Notes: generated from the sequence alone by a model not told the origin. A stretch of DNA of 64,000 nt from Rhizoctonia solani (GCF_016906535.1 NC_057370.1:2356001-2420000), one strand, 5' to 3'. Shown: positions 14,451 through 26,837, numbered from the stretch's first letter. Numbers and translations are program-made.

Positions 14451-16239
14451 CGTGGAGATTTGTGGTTGAAGGCTTGGGTCAGACCCAGTCCATATGTCCG
14501 TACTTTATATATGTAGTTCGGTTGGCAGCACAGCATAACCCCATATGCAGCCACTTTGAAGTCCACGTGAATCACTCTTTCTCTTCGTCATCCTACTGTA
14601 CACGTGTGCTTTTCACTGCGGGGAACCAAGCTGGAGAAATCCGAGCACAAACAACCTCTCCCGGTCAGATCGACAGATTAACAATACGAACACGTAAGGT
14701 TATTCCCTTCGTTTATCATGGTCCCTACTGGAGGCGGTTGTAGTAATATTCTCCAAGTCAATCAATCCGCCATAAAAGGTGATTGATGCGCAGTGGATAA
14801 ATCGGAAATACCACAAGCTTAACTCTCTAAAGAAAGGCGGTGCTGAAGCGCCTACACCATGGCGAGCAGCAACAGGTCAGGACTAAATTATTGGTTTAGC
14901 CGCGGGCACTCCCCCGATATTATTGTGGAGCACTACGCATTTTGGGGGAGTGGGGTTCGGAAGATTGATTCACGATATAAGCTGTGTACATATGCACCAA
15001 GTGGAGGCTTCTATCAGGTGGCTTTGCTGTCGACGATTGATTCTGGATCTCAATATTAGTCTTGCGTTATCAAGTTCTGCCAATTCCTAAAACCTCTAGG
15101 TCCTGAGCAGGCAGGTGGTCGAATAATAAGGGGTATATTGCGCAGTTACCCAAGCTGTGCATGATGGGAATGTATTCAAAATAAGCGATTCTGTTGAAGA
15201 GTTGTGCTTGTTCCGTTGTCATGAATTATACAGGACTGGGGTGTCTTCACAAATTTCCTCCTATATGTGTGGGTATACCTACACAATCTACTTGCCCCTT
15301 GATCTGCCAACCTATGTCAGGAAAACCTCACCTTGTGGAGGTGCCCCCTGGCTTTCCTCCCTAACGCCCTTGGACCTTTTCCTGATGTGCGATACGTGCC
15401 TTCGTTCTCGCAACGGATTCCGGAACCATCTCGTGTCAATTCTGCACCTGTAGTTTGGTTAGTGGTTTGGCCTAAACCACCCCAAATTGTTTTCAATCTT
15501 TTGTGAGATTCTTTGTTACGATTCCAGAGGGCGAGTTTCATACACAGCCATACACATGTTCCAACCGTAGTGTTCGGCCCCCTGTATTCCTGCTTATAGT
15601 TTTACAAAAAGCTGAATATCTGATGCTTGTAAAGTCACTATCCTTTGTGTAGTTTTGCGACGGAGCCTGTGGAGGACGCAAAGCTTATACTGGGCCGATC
15701 AGGCCGATGCGCGTACCCGTACGGCTCAGTAGTTGTCGTGTTTGCGCACCGTTTATAGTATTTTGTTGTCTCGGCGCTTGTGCCAGGTGTTTCCCTCTCT
15801 TCCATACTACGTTCGGCGAGCACAACGTGCTCGCAGAGGTTTTCCGGTCCGCCTTCCCCTTTTTTCGCGAGTCCCACCCGCCCGCACCTTTTGTCTCCAC
15901 GCGCATACGACCTGGTTTGGCCGCCCACGCAGCTCGCTCGGTGGCTCGGCCCCGGTGCCACCCCGGTTCGGCGTACCGCCTCTCCAGCCCCACTCTCCAT
16001 CCGTCTGCCGGTCCGAGTCGTATGCGTATTCTCCCCCCTCGTACACACTCGTACTCTCCTCATCTCTCTTTCGCGCGCCAGCCCAAGGCCCAGTATAGGA
16101 AGGGAAGGCAATGTCCGGATGTTAACATATTAAGCTTGCACTAAGCAGCATTAAATGAATTTAGCGCTGTACAGTATCACACAAGAAATCCGGCCAAATC
16201 CCAATCGATCCGAGACATACTTATATGATATCCATGTGC
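14451..16239. other. Intergenic region with a GC-rich stop-poor island
   Basis: 1.8 kb without a recognisable gene. A 66-residue open frame at 14859-15059 starts in a good context (ACACCATGG) but matches no family and lacks supporting exons. Around 15700-16110 the base composition becomes C/T-rich, and frames on both strands stay open together, which is a composition effect rather than coding evidence. The 3' end of the photolyase gene lies to the right. Confidence 0.5.
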
Positions 16240-18655
16240 TTACTTTTCTCCCGGGTTTTTGTATCGCCTCAACGCTCTTTCTCTTGCTTCTTTGTGGTCG
16301 ACCAACGGTTTTGGATAGCCGAGTTTCTTGAATTCGGATGGACTCAAGTGTCCGTATGGGTCATGGAGCGCCTTCCCGGACAAGTCCTTGAGTTCTGGGA
16401 CAAAGTACTTGATGTAATCACCTGGATTTACTAATATATTTCAGCATCCTTGATAATCCGCGTCCAGGCTGCTCACCCTTTGGATCTGCTTTCTCGCTTT
16501 GGGAATATGGGTTGAAGATCCGGAAATATGGCTGTGGGTCTGTCCCAGTCGATGCGCTCCATTGCCATCCACCATTGTTGGAAGCAAGGTCTCCATCAAT
16601 AAACTGCTCCATGAAATGCTAGAAAGATCCATTAAAAAGTGGCCGCATGTACGATATCATAAAACTACCTTTTCACCCAGCCGCCAATCAAGCATAAGAT
16701 CTTTGGTCAAGTACATAGCGGTAATCATGCGTGCGCGATTATGCATCCAGCCCTGAGTATTCGCTTGGCGTATAGCCTACATGGATCCAATTGAGTATCC
16801 ACGTACGACTCAAACTTTTTTGGCTTACTGCGTCGACAATAGGAACACCCGTCTTGCCTTCCTTCCAAGCTTTCAAGTGTGCTGCGTTAGTTTCCCATTT
16901 CACGTCCGCAAACTTCTCTTGAAAGGGGCGTCCCTAAAAAAATCGAGGTTCAGTAAGATGTTCCGGCGGCTCATATCAGACATACCATCGAAACACGTGG
17001 GAATGCAGCCATTACATGGGTGTAAAAGTCTCTCCAAGCTGAAAACTCGGTCAACAAGGTCCTGTTTTCATGCCATTTAGTTCGCAACTCACCAATTTCT
17101 GAGACCCAAACTCCCGGACCGCTGGTCTTTCCAGCGTCAACCCGCTTGACGCCGAGGATTTTCATCGCGCCACGCACGCATTCGCGCGCAGAAATCACTC
17201 CACTAGCAAGATATGGGCTGATCCGACTTGTCGTGTCAGCATCTGCATGATCCCGACTATTCATGTAATCCTTGATCCGGCTGTGATTGGATGACTCTTC
17301 AGCACCTGATGCCAGAGGCGATGCGTCTGCGAGTTGAGAGTCGCGAGATTTAGTGTAAAGAAAACGCCGTAGGACTTCATGTGCTGCCTCTTCACCCGCT
17401 GGGTAAAGCAGGGTCATATTTTCACGGTCATGACATTCAAAACCTATAAATAGCTATTAGGGAGACAACAGGCACTGATTCCAATACTTACCTTCAACCG
17501 ATTCTGGAATCTCGCATTTAAATAAATCTCCAACCTTAGGGTGATTGCGAGTCTTGTTGTCGTTTGGCTTTGGTGTAGGAGATTCCTCGAGCCGCGATGG
17601 ATCTCTGTCCAAAGTAGCAACCCAGTCTGGCAATTTTTATTAGTATTATATCGGTACTTGTTAAATGAACTGAGCCACTTTTCAGCCAGGGGGAGTACAC
17701 CTAAAGCCTAGTTAGCGAGCTGGACACGGTTTAAAATCACAACCGTACCGCATACTGCCTTCCTTCTTTCGTGGCCAGTGCCCCGGGTTCCACCACGCAC
17801 CTGTCCGAAAAGTATTCGGCACGGACACTGGCCATGGTAGCAAGATGGATCAGACGGATATCACGACGAAGCTCATCCACTTGATACTCGATATTTGCAT
17901 AAATTCGACGAGCATTCCATTTGCGGGCCAATTTGATAACCTCGTCGGGAAGGGTCTTCCTGGGTGTGTGAGAGGTTACATAGAGCGGGATGTCCATACC
18001 ACCAAGAGTTTCCTAGAAAGTGTGTAAGTTATTATCCGACCTGAAAAATATAAGAAAGAGATAGTACTTTAAGTGCCGCCAGATTGCGAAGACAGAAGTC
18101 GATCCTACGGGGGCTGCGATCATGCGAGGTATAGTCTCCGGGACTTAAGATGAACAAAACAACCAAGGGAACACCCAACTCCTGCGCCACGTTTGAGGCC
18201 GCCGAGAATGCTCGGTTGTCGCGGACTGAAACGAAATCAGAACCAGTACCATGCAATGTGGATGGTTCGTAAACACTGACTCCTCATATCCTCCATACGC
18301 ATCCAGTATATTACCGAGTCCCCTTTGGAAACTGTCTTAAGTTCGTCCTTGTGCTCTGAAATCGCATTCTGGAGTTTGGCCAGAGGCGGGTCGTCGTCAA
18401 CTCGGGCCGCATTCTCTGCGGTAGCTATTTTCCCGTGTACTTCTTGAACATAGGCAACTTCGGAAGAGAGTTCATCTTTCGTTTCGCTACTCTCTCGCTT
18501 TGTGGACTGGTCTCTTTCTTGATATAATCGTTCATTACTTTTTGCTTTTTGGAAGACTTGTTGGCAGCTGAAGCCGCACGGCTGCGTTTTGAAGCCATAA
18601 TCGCGAAGCTACGAACGTAAGATGGGCGCAAGAGGGTGAAAGTAGAGTAAAACAT
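16240..18655 (-). CDS. phr1: Class I CPD photolyase
   Basis: Light-driven repair of cyclobutane pyrimidine dimers, using FADH- and an antenna cofactor. The N-terminal antenna domain includes [26 protein letters not shown] and [16 protein letters not shown] blocks. The FAD domain has [58 protein letters not shown] and the signature [20 protein letters not shown], and ends [12 protein letters not shown] at 16240-16242. About eight introns. There are two in-frame starts. 18655 gives [19 protein letters not shown], which looks like a mitochondrial presequence. 18598 gives [11 protein letters not shown], followed by a basic KSSKKQKV segment like a nuclear signal. Dual targeting is plausible. Confidence 0.93.
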
Positions 18656-19540
18656 TCAACAGGCACAACCTTTCCTTTGGCGCTCCTGTTTTGCAGCACG
18701 TCGATCGGGATGACGTCACGAGGAATGTAACCCAGATCGTGCACTGTTAAGCGCCGTTAAACGAGCAATTATGTGTGGAATAGACATCAAACCAAAGCAT
18801 CAGATATCATGATCAACAACTGATCGCCTGGAAGCTGTCTTACAGTACGGTAGGGTTGACGTCGAGGCTGTCCGAGCTAATCTTCGGGACGAGTTGAGAG
18901 CTCATTTCCAGTCAATACGACTCAAGGTGGTGCAATAAGAAGACAACACAGGGGGTTACTATCGTGGGAGTGGCAACGCCAGGTACGATCTTAGATTTAG
19001 GGATATGCTTTCTTCAAAAGGTTGTGACCTGGTGGAGGTTGTTATATGCGCCGGTAAAATGCAACATAGATGACGGACCGTCCGGACCGATACCCCGGTA
19101 CTGACAAGGACACCATCGCTGAAGAAATAACATCGAGCTCGGAGCTTACATGATACTTTTTGGACAAAAGGCGCGAATCGAGGTCCGACCCGTCTTTTGT
19201 CTAGTGCTCTCACGGTTGCTTTGTTCAATGTTGAATGATGTACAAGCGAACAAAGAGCGTGTACAACCTGGAGGTTCTGGCCGCGACTGAGATGGAATCG
19301 AGGTGTGGCATGGATGATTTTGCACAGTTTTCGGCTTCTTTCCGGACGATCGATTCCAACCGGCAAAATTCCCACGGCCCCGCCCCATCTTGGAACGCAC
19401 CCCATTCCCGACAAACTTCCCATTAAAACCTCTGAGACAGAGGCCTAGCTCTCTCACATCCCCCGTCTGCTCACCGTGAGTAGAGCGTTGACAGAGAACA
19501 CCTTTTGTATTTGCTCAAACCCTTTCTTGACGTTGCGTAG
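18656..19540. other. Divergent promoter region between photolyase and transketolase
   Basis: 885 bases between divergent starts. The last 150 bases before transketolase are C/T-rich (for example CTCTCACATCCCCC), as is common upstream of strongly expressed fungal genes. Open frames on the minus strand at 18959-19457 show no recognisable protein. I see no other structure. Confidence 0.5.
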
Positions 19541-21976
19541 ATGTCTTCCTTCCAGCCCGAATCCTCTGATGCTATTGCCATCAACACGATCCGCACTCTC
19601 GCGGTCGACATTGTCTCCAAGTCTAACTCGGGTCACCCTGGCGCGCCCATGGGTATGGCACCAGTCTCTCACGTCTTGTTCAGCCGTTTCTTCAAGGCGA
19701 ACCCAAAGAACCCCAAGTGGTTCAACCGCGATCGTTTCGTACTCTCTAACGGCCACGCGTATGTGCAATTATCTAGCCACTATACAGTATCCTGACTTTA
19801 GGCCTACAGCTGTGCTCTCCAGTACACTCTCTTGCATCTCTTGGGATACAATGTTACCATCGATGACTTGAAGAACTTCCGTCAATTGGGTAGCATCACC
19901 CCTGGACACCCCGAGGCCGGCGTTACTGATGGTATTGAGGTTACCACTGGTCCTCTCGGCCAGGGTATCGCCAATGCTGTCGGTCTTGCCATTGCTGAGC
20001 GCCACTTTGCTGGTTCTTACAACAAAGAGGGCTTTGAGCTTATCAACAATCACACCTATGGTGAGTGCATCGAATTAATCAAGGGCTTTATCTAATAATT
20101 TTGGTAGTATTCCTTGGTGACGGCTGCTTGATGGAGGGTGTCTCTGGAGAAGCTTCTTCGCTCGCTGGACACCTCCAACTCGGCAACCTCATTGCGATCT
20201 ATGACGATAACCACATCTCCATCGATGGCGACACCAACGTAGCATTTACCGAGGACGTCGTCAAGCGCTATGAGGCTTACGGCTGGGAAGTCCTCGTTGT
20301 TGACAACGGTGATGAGTGAGTCCCTACATTCTAGCACCAACTTTCCCACGGATCCGCGTCGATCATTTTACATCCGAGACGCGTGCAACCCTGGACCCAA
20401 ATCGGGATATTCGTTGCCACAGAGTCTAATTACTTTTCCGTTCCAGTGATCTTGCCGCCATCCACGATGCGATCGCAAAGGCACAGCAGTCCAAGGACAA
20501 GCCTACTCTCATCAAGCTCCGCACCACCATCGGCTATGGATCCAAGCTCCAGGGCACCCATGGCGTCCATGGTGCTCCTCTCAAGGCCGATGACGCTGCC
20601 AACGTCAAGACCAAGTTCGGCTTCGACCCCCAGGGTCACTTTGTTGTCCCCGATGAGACCAAGGCTGCTTATGCCAAGATCGTCGAACGTGGCGCTGCCC
20701 TTGAGGCCGAATGGGAGAAACTCTTCGGTGCCTACAAGAGCAAGTATCCCGAAGAACATGCTGAGCTCTGCCGCCGCATTGCCGGCGAACTTCCTCAGGG
20801 TTGGGAACAGAAGCTCCCCGTCTACAAGGTTGGCGACCCAGCGATCGCCTCGCGTTCGCTTTCCGAAAAGGTCCTCCAGGCGATCTCCGGCACTGTTGTC
20901 GAGCTCGTTGGTGGATCCGCCGATTTGACCGGTTCCAACTTGACTCGTGTCAAGGAAGCTGTCGACTTCCAGCCCCGCAGCACTGGTCTTGGCGACTACT
21001 CTGGTCGTTACATCCGCTACGGTGTCCGTGAGCACGCCATGGGTGCGATCATGAACGGTCTCGCAGCGTATGGTGGTATCATTCCCTTCGGTGGTACCTT
21101 CTTGGTAAGTTTGTTGTATAAAAGTGTATGAATCTATATTTATCTTCCCCTAGAACTTCGTCAGCTATGCTGCTGGTGCCGTTCGTCTCTCTGCCCTCAG
21201 CCACCACCAAGTCATCTGGGTCGCCACCCACGACTCGATCGGTCTCGGTGAGGACGGTCCCACCCATCAGCCTGTCGAAACCGCTGCCCACTTCCGTGCT
21301 ATCCCCAACCTTGCTTTCTGGCGCCCGGCCGACGGTAACGAGACCAGCGCTGCCTACCTCGTAGCCCTCAAGTCCAAGAAGACCCCATCAATTCTCTCCC
21401 TCTCTCGCCAAAACCTGCCTCAACTCGAGAACTCTACCATTGAGCACGCCGTCAAGGGAGGCTACGTTTTGCATGAAGTTCAGAATGAGGATTTGACTAT
21501 TGTCTCGACCGGTTCTGAAGTCCCCATCGCTGTTGAGGCCGCTGGCCTCCTCGAGAAGGAGGGCATCAAGACCCGTGTGGTTTCTCTGCCATGCTGGGAG
21601 GTCTTTGACGCTCAGCCTCAAGAGTACAAGCTCAGCGTTTTGCGCAGTGGTGCTCCGATTTTGTCCGTTGAGGCCTACGCGGTACGTCAACTTTTTTGAA
21701 GAAATGTTTCGATGTTCATCTTGTATTACAGACCCTTGGATGGCAAAAGTACAGCCACGAACAATTCGGTCTCCCTGGATGGGGTGCTTCTGGTCCTTAC
21801 CAGAAGGTATACGAGTCATTCGGCCTCACCGGTGCCAGTACGTACAAGCCTATATTGTGTTGACCACGCGCATTAACGAAATATATGCAGACATTGCCAA
21901 CCTTGGCAAGAAGACCGTCGAGTTTTACAAGAAGAAGGGCGGCGAGGTCGTCTCTCCTCTGCTCAGGGCGTTCTAG
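19541..21976 (+). CDS. tkl1: Transketolase
   Basis: Thiamine-diphosphate enzyme of the non-oxidative pentose phosphate pathway, transferring two-carbon units between sugar phosphates in the cytosol. It starts [20 protein letters not shown]. Family blocks in order: [50 protein letters not shown], the ThDP motif [19 protein letters not shown]...[74 protein letters not shown] and [10 protein letters not shown], ending [10 protein letters not shown]. About 680 residues with six short introns; all major motifs are intact. Base use is clean and codon choice strongly biased to C-ending codons, consistent with high expression. Confidence 0.97.
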
Positions 21977-22632
21977 ACGGATTCCTAGATTTTGCTTTGC
22001 GACTTGCCTTTTATCCTCATCCTGTTTTCGGTCCCCGTGAGATTACACAAATTATAGTAAAACAACTTCAATGAAATCAGTTCAAATCATTACCATTATT
22101 TTGTGTTTGATACCCCACAATGGGAAGAGAGACCGGATTATCTTGGTAGGGCTTCTCTGTGCAGCGTTTTTTGGGAATCGTACACATGGTTATCTTTGCA
22201 CTCGATCAAAGTTACTCGGAGATACTTTGGTGATGGTTCACACGGGGAAGATGTTTCGGGTGGGTACTTTGAGATGACGTGATTCATGGAACATAAAGAC
22301 AATAAGTTTCGTACCGCTTGTACGGTGTACATATCGCAATAACCTATAAAGACAAGTTTGTCTTGACAACAAGACACCTTAATTTACGGATAGATCTGGC
22401 CCTCATGAGAAGTGGCCCACAACCTACATACTTGTTTCTGGCCGAAATGAGTGACAAGTTGTCGATCAGCATTTTGTTCACATTCGATGCTTATTGTGTC
22501 GGAATACGCCTGCCTGTTCAATCGCAACGCATATAATGTGATCGGCAAACCCGACTCGGGAGAAGGCCCCTCCCCTGATTGGCCCCTATGTTCCATTCCG
22601 CTTGAGTTGCCCATTCGCTCCCCACTCTCATC
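21977..22632. other. Intergenic region
   Basis: 3' flank of transketolase and promoter of the expansin-like gene. No recognisable gene. Open frames on both strands around 22384-22644 overlap each other and the promoter. Confidence 0.55.
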
Positions 22633-23283
22633 ATGAGCATGCATTTTCTAGATTTCTGCAGAAGAACATTTCTCACTGCTGTCTTCGTCCTCGGATTATG
22701 TTTCTTGGTATCAGCCCATGCAATTCCTGTTAGAGCTCCGGACGCTATCGATCTACCTGAGCCTGTCAAATCATCCCAAGTGGACCATCTATCCAGCCGC
22801 AAACCTGGTCATAAAGGTGGCTGGGCCACCTACTGTAAATTCTTTTCTATAAATATAAGACTCCTGGCTAATCAGAGTGCCTTTTTAGACGACACCGAGG
22901 AAGGAAAGGGGGCTTGTGGGAAGTATAACCGTAACAAAGAGCATGTTGTTGCCATCGGCAAGCCTCTCTGGGAATCTACTCAAGGCAAGTGCCTTGTTGG
23001 CCTACATATACATGGGCTGAGCCGTATTTTGGGACAGGCCAAAGCGGGGCTAGTACACTCTGCGGCAAAACCGCGACGGTCAGATGGCGAGGAAAGAGTG
23101 TCCGAGTCCGGGTCGTAGACGAATGCCCCGTATGCGGATATAATGACATTGATTTGTCACCAGCAGCGTTTCAGCAACTTGCCAATAAAGGTGAGTTTTC
23201 GCGGGTTTTAAGACCAAGAGGCAGTTGACACAATAACACCAGATGTTGGCAAACTGGATGGGATCGCGTGGAAATTCGACTGA
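22633..23283 (+). CDS. Small secreted expansin-like (double-psi beta-barrel, RlpA-like) protein
   Basis: Predicted extracellular protein that may loosen or bind plant or fungal cell walls. The start MSMHFLDFCRRTF is followed by a hydrophobic signal segment (LTAVFVLGLCFLVSAHA). A single double-psi beta-barrel domain follows: GGWATYYDDTEEGKGACGK, HVVAIGKPLWE, CGKTATVRWRGKSVRVRVVD, ECPVCGYNDIDLSPAAFQQL, and the C-terminal DVGKLDGIAWKFD. Four exons: 22633-22833, 22890-22984, 23038 to about 23191, and a last exon to the stop at 23281-23283. The second intron (22985-23037) has a GC donor (AAG then GCAAGT). There is no C-terminal carbohydrate-binding domain, so it is expansin-like rather than a full expansin. 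Such proteins are frequent in plant-associated fungi. Confidence 0.87.
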
Positions 23284-23426
23284 CGGAATGCGCATACATT
23301 TTACCGCGGTCCGAAAGTCGCTCACACCAGTGTCTTCTCTCTTGGGTCTTAGGGTTTTTTTGCATTTTCGTTCGTACTAGCTTAACATTTTAAACTGTTC
23401 TCCTTTCAATACATCCATTTTGCTTG

Positions 23427-25920
23427 AAATACAATCACGTGGAGCTCGATTGGCACCTCATCAATTTCTACATCTAAATGTGGCAATGTTATCTCTTGGG
23501 ACATTCAATGCCAACGACGACATCTGATTACTTCTGATGGGTCAGAACTCCACCAAACCAGTGCTTACACTTTCAGGTAGAAATCCTATACCCTCAGTAG
23601 CTTCGGTCTATGATTAACGATTAGTTTCATGATCAAGGGCACAAAAGCCGTATAAGATCAACAGTCTTTTCACCCGATGGGAAGCTTGTTGCCTCGGCAT
23701 CAGATGATAATACTGTCCGCATTTGGGACGTACAAAGCGGCTCTGAGGCTACAGGCCCTTTCAAAGAACATACTGGACATGTCAACGCCGCGATGTTTTC
23801 ACCAGACGGGACTCGCATCGCTTCTTGTTCTCGCGATCACAGCATCTTAATATGGGATGTACGACAACAAAAGGTTATAGCAGCTCCACTCGATGTACAT
23901 ACGGACTGGGTATGGTCCGTCGGGTTCTCGCCTGATGGTGCCCTGCTCGTCTCTGGTTCCAAGGACTGTACCATTCGTATCTGGGATGTTCACACTGGGA
24001 CTTTGATAAAGGGTTCACTTACCGGACACACAGATGCGGTTTACTCGGTCGTGTTCTCGCCCGATGGGAACCGCATAGTTTCTGGCTCTGGCGACAAAAC
24101 AATTCGCATTTGGGACGTCCAATCCGGGGAAACGGTCGTCGGACCTTTGGAGGGACATTCAGATTCGGTGTGGTCCATCTCGATATCTCCCGACGGAAGT
24201 CGCATCGCCTCTGGCTCTCGCGATTTTACCGTCCGTGTATGGGATTCCCAAACAGGCGCAATGATTGCCGGGCCATTCCAAGGCCATTTTTCGCCCGTGT
24301 TTTCAGTCTCGTTTTCGCCGGATGGGAATCGAATCATGTCTGGTGCCCAGAATGGGGTTGTTTATATGTGGGAAGCGCATACTGGGGTGATGATTTTGAA
24401 TTTGGCGGGGGCGAATAGTGCTGTGACTTTTGTTGCTTTTTCGCCCGAGGGCAAGAGGATTGTGTATGGGTGTGGGAATGGGACGGTTGTAGTGCATAGT
24501 TTGATCGAGTCGCCTCTCAAGGGTGAAGAGGTACCAGAAGGAACGTTGGAAATCTTGGCGGCTGGCCACATGGTGAGCATCTATCCTCACTTGGATATTC
24601 CGTACGTCCAATTAGCTGTTCTAGTCCAACAACGAGGCGTTTGACCAAATGATGCTGCATGGGTGCACTGATATGAGACCCACGATCGATCCAGAAGGAT
24701 ACTCGGATGGACCCGCTTGTGCAGGCGGATTCGGCGACGTTTGGAAAGGACGTTTGATCGGCGGGGTTGAAGTTGCAGTCAAGACGTGGCAATTTAGCTT
24801 TATGGCCCGAGAAGATCCAAAACAGTTAAAAGTGAGCAAGGTTCTCTGTTGGAGTAAAGTCTTGACCTTGAATTGGGATAGCATGTAATGCAAGAGGTTT
24901 GCAGTCGGTTCCGAGTCAAACACGAGAACATCCAAGAATTGCTGGGCGTGACGATGTTTCAAGGGAGGTTGGGCGTGGTATCTCCTTGGATGCCATACAG
25001 TGGTTTGCAGGAGTATATTCAAAAGAGCCCGGACGTTGATCGGTACGGTTTGGTGAGATTTCTTGTTGGTTGGACAAGGTGGATGTTGAATAGGTGCATA
25101 GTGCATTCAAGTTGCGACAGGGCTGTCGTACCTGCATAGCAAGGGCATGGTAAGGTCGTACATCAAGCTTGATCACTGTTGTAATTGACACTCGGATAGG
25201 TACACGGTGGCCTGAAAGCGGTGGGTACATTTACTCCTAATGTATTCTGATCTAATCCTGTATAGGCCAATATTCTCGTCTCGACCGACGGAACGCTGAA
25301 AATAAGCAACTTTAACTATTCAATCCTGGCCGAGTCTGCAACGGTGATTTCTCATACGGCGAACCTTGGTGGAGGATCGCTTCGGTGGATGGTACTGCCG
25401 ACAAACTCAAGGAGAACGGGTACCTAATGCTATTTTTTGTTTAGGCTCCCGAACTACTGCCCAGTGCAGACGACGATTTGGAGCGAGCCGTGAAACGGAC
25501 AAAGCAGAGTGATGTGTATGCGCTTGGAATGGTGCGTTTGAATCGCTCGGGCTAGAACCTTTGCTAACTGACTCCCGGTAGACGCTTTTGGTAAGAGTCT
25601 GTTTTCAAAGCTAGGCCCGATCTCTGGACATGACTTTAGGAAATCATCACCGATCGAGTTCCTTACTCGGAGTGCGAAACCGATCATGCGTTTTTGTCGC
25701 ACTTGAGAAGCGGGAACGACCTGTGCGACCGAAAGAGTTGTTGGGGGATGATGTAAAGCAAGGCACAATGTGGAAGTTGATGCTGTGGTGTTGGGATTTC
25801 GAGCCTAGTGCACGGCCCGCAGTGGACTATGTGTTGATCATGGTAAGGTGTTTGTCGAATGATTGGGAATGGCAATACTTATCACATGGATAGTTGAAAG
25901 GGCTGGTGGGTCAGTTTTAG
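23427..25920 (+). CDS. WD40 propeller-protein kinase fusion with a degenerate (pseudokinase) catalytic domain
   Basis: N-terminal half: seven clear WD40 repeats from about 23640 (FSPDG...IWDV pattern), with an eighth partial unit before an intron (CGNVISWDIQCQ). The true start is not resolved. A 54-base intron (24574-24627) joins this in frame to a kinase domain: FDQMMLHGCTDM, CAGGFGDVWKG, VEVAVKTWQF (ATP Lys kept), GMVHGGLKAANILV, KISNFNYSILAES, GGGSLRWMAPELL, QSDVYALGMTLLEIITD and CWDFEPSARPAVDYVL. The catalytic HRD Asp is Gly (HGG) and the DFG Asp is Asn (NFN), so it is a probable pseudokinase. The frame breaks at the T run 25691-25695; one more T restores it. The stop at 25918-25920 follows a last intron. 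It is paralogous to the kinase at 11.4-12.8 kb. Confidence 0.82.
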
Positions 25921-26147
25921 GGTTGACATTGTATGCAAACTAGATGTGTCTGTAATTGCAATTGACTGTGTACCATGTCGGAGCCAAGGTACGAAAGTGT
26001 CAAGGAACCGTGCCATATGTTTATTGTCCTTTAAGCCGGTTCAGACTAGTCTTTTTTGGTCTAATCTAATTAGCCCTGGATGGCGCGCATTAATTGATTC
26101 CAACTTGCATTCATGCATACATCCACGCGCTTAAACTCGTCGACGAC

Positions 26148-26831
26148 ATGCTCCCACCCCGACGGATCACACCGCAGACGAACAACTACCCCACATTCGG
26201 CGAAGTGACACCGATCCTACCCAACCTCTACCTCTCGTCTCTCTCCGCACTCAAACGTGCCTGGCCCAATCGTCGTTACCCATCACGCACATCCTAAGCA
26301 TCCTGGATGCACCGGTCGATCTGCCGGGATTCACAGGCTCGCGACTCGTCATTGTACTCTCGGACAGCGCCGAGTCGGATCTGCTGTCCCGACTGGACGA
26401 GTGCGTCGAGTACGTGCAGAGCGCGAGACTCGGGGGCGGAACGGTGGTTGTGCACTGTCTGATGGGTCTATCAGGAGTGTGTGTGTCGTCGCAGCGTGCG
26501 TGGTGGCTGATTCGGGTGTGCGGGTGGGAAAGGCGTTGGGAGTGGTCAAGAAGAAGCGAGGGTGGGAATAATCATTTGTTGCCTCTCAAAGACCGAGTGT
26601 TGACTGTTACTTTGGGGCAGGACGATTCGACCTAATCCGGGACTGGTGAAACAGCTGGAGAGCTGGTGTTCCCGTTCGAACCGCGGTCGTACCATACACC
26701 TCGATGGACACGGTGGGTGTGGGGGTCACGTGGGTAGGAATTATAAATGCCTTTTGGGGGTATTTGAGTTCTTTATCTTTGGGGGGCTGTGGGAACCCGA
26801 TGTAGCTATGGAACCGACGGCAGAAACGTAA
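26148..26831 (+). CDS. Dual-specificity protein phosphatase, frame broken twice
   Basis: Cysteine phosphatase acting on phospho-Ser/Thr/Tyr. The start MLPPRRITPQ is followed by GEVTPILPNLYLSSLSAL. One base is then missing at the A run 26253-26255, after which comes ITHILSILDAPVDLPGF, then SRLVIVLSDSAESDLLSRLD and the catalytic VVVHCLMGLS. The loop should continue as SRS (HCxxGxSRS). Adding one base near 26471-26475 gives SRSVCVVAA and then GVRVGKALGVVKKKRG. The intron 26562-26620 joins to TIRPNPGLVKQLESW, the usual DUSP end. The stop is at about 26829-26831, but the C-terminal tail is uncertain. The two breaks sit in otherwise well conserved coding sequence, so sequence error is as likely as a pseudogene. 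Confidence 0.75.
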
Positions 26832-26837
26832 AAGAGC

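Noticed and set aside
20430..21035. Long minus-strand open frame opposite transketolase, and similar frames at 19769-20053 and 21388-21819
   Set aside because: Transketolase on the plus strand is unambiguous; strong C-ending codon bias there creates stop-free antisense frames.
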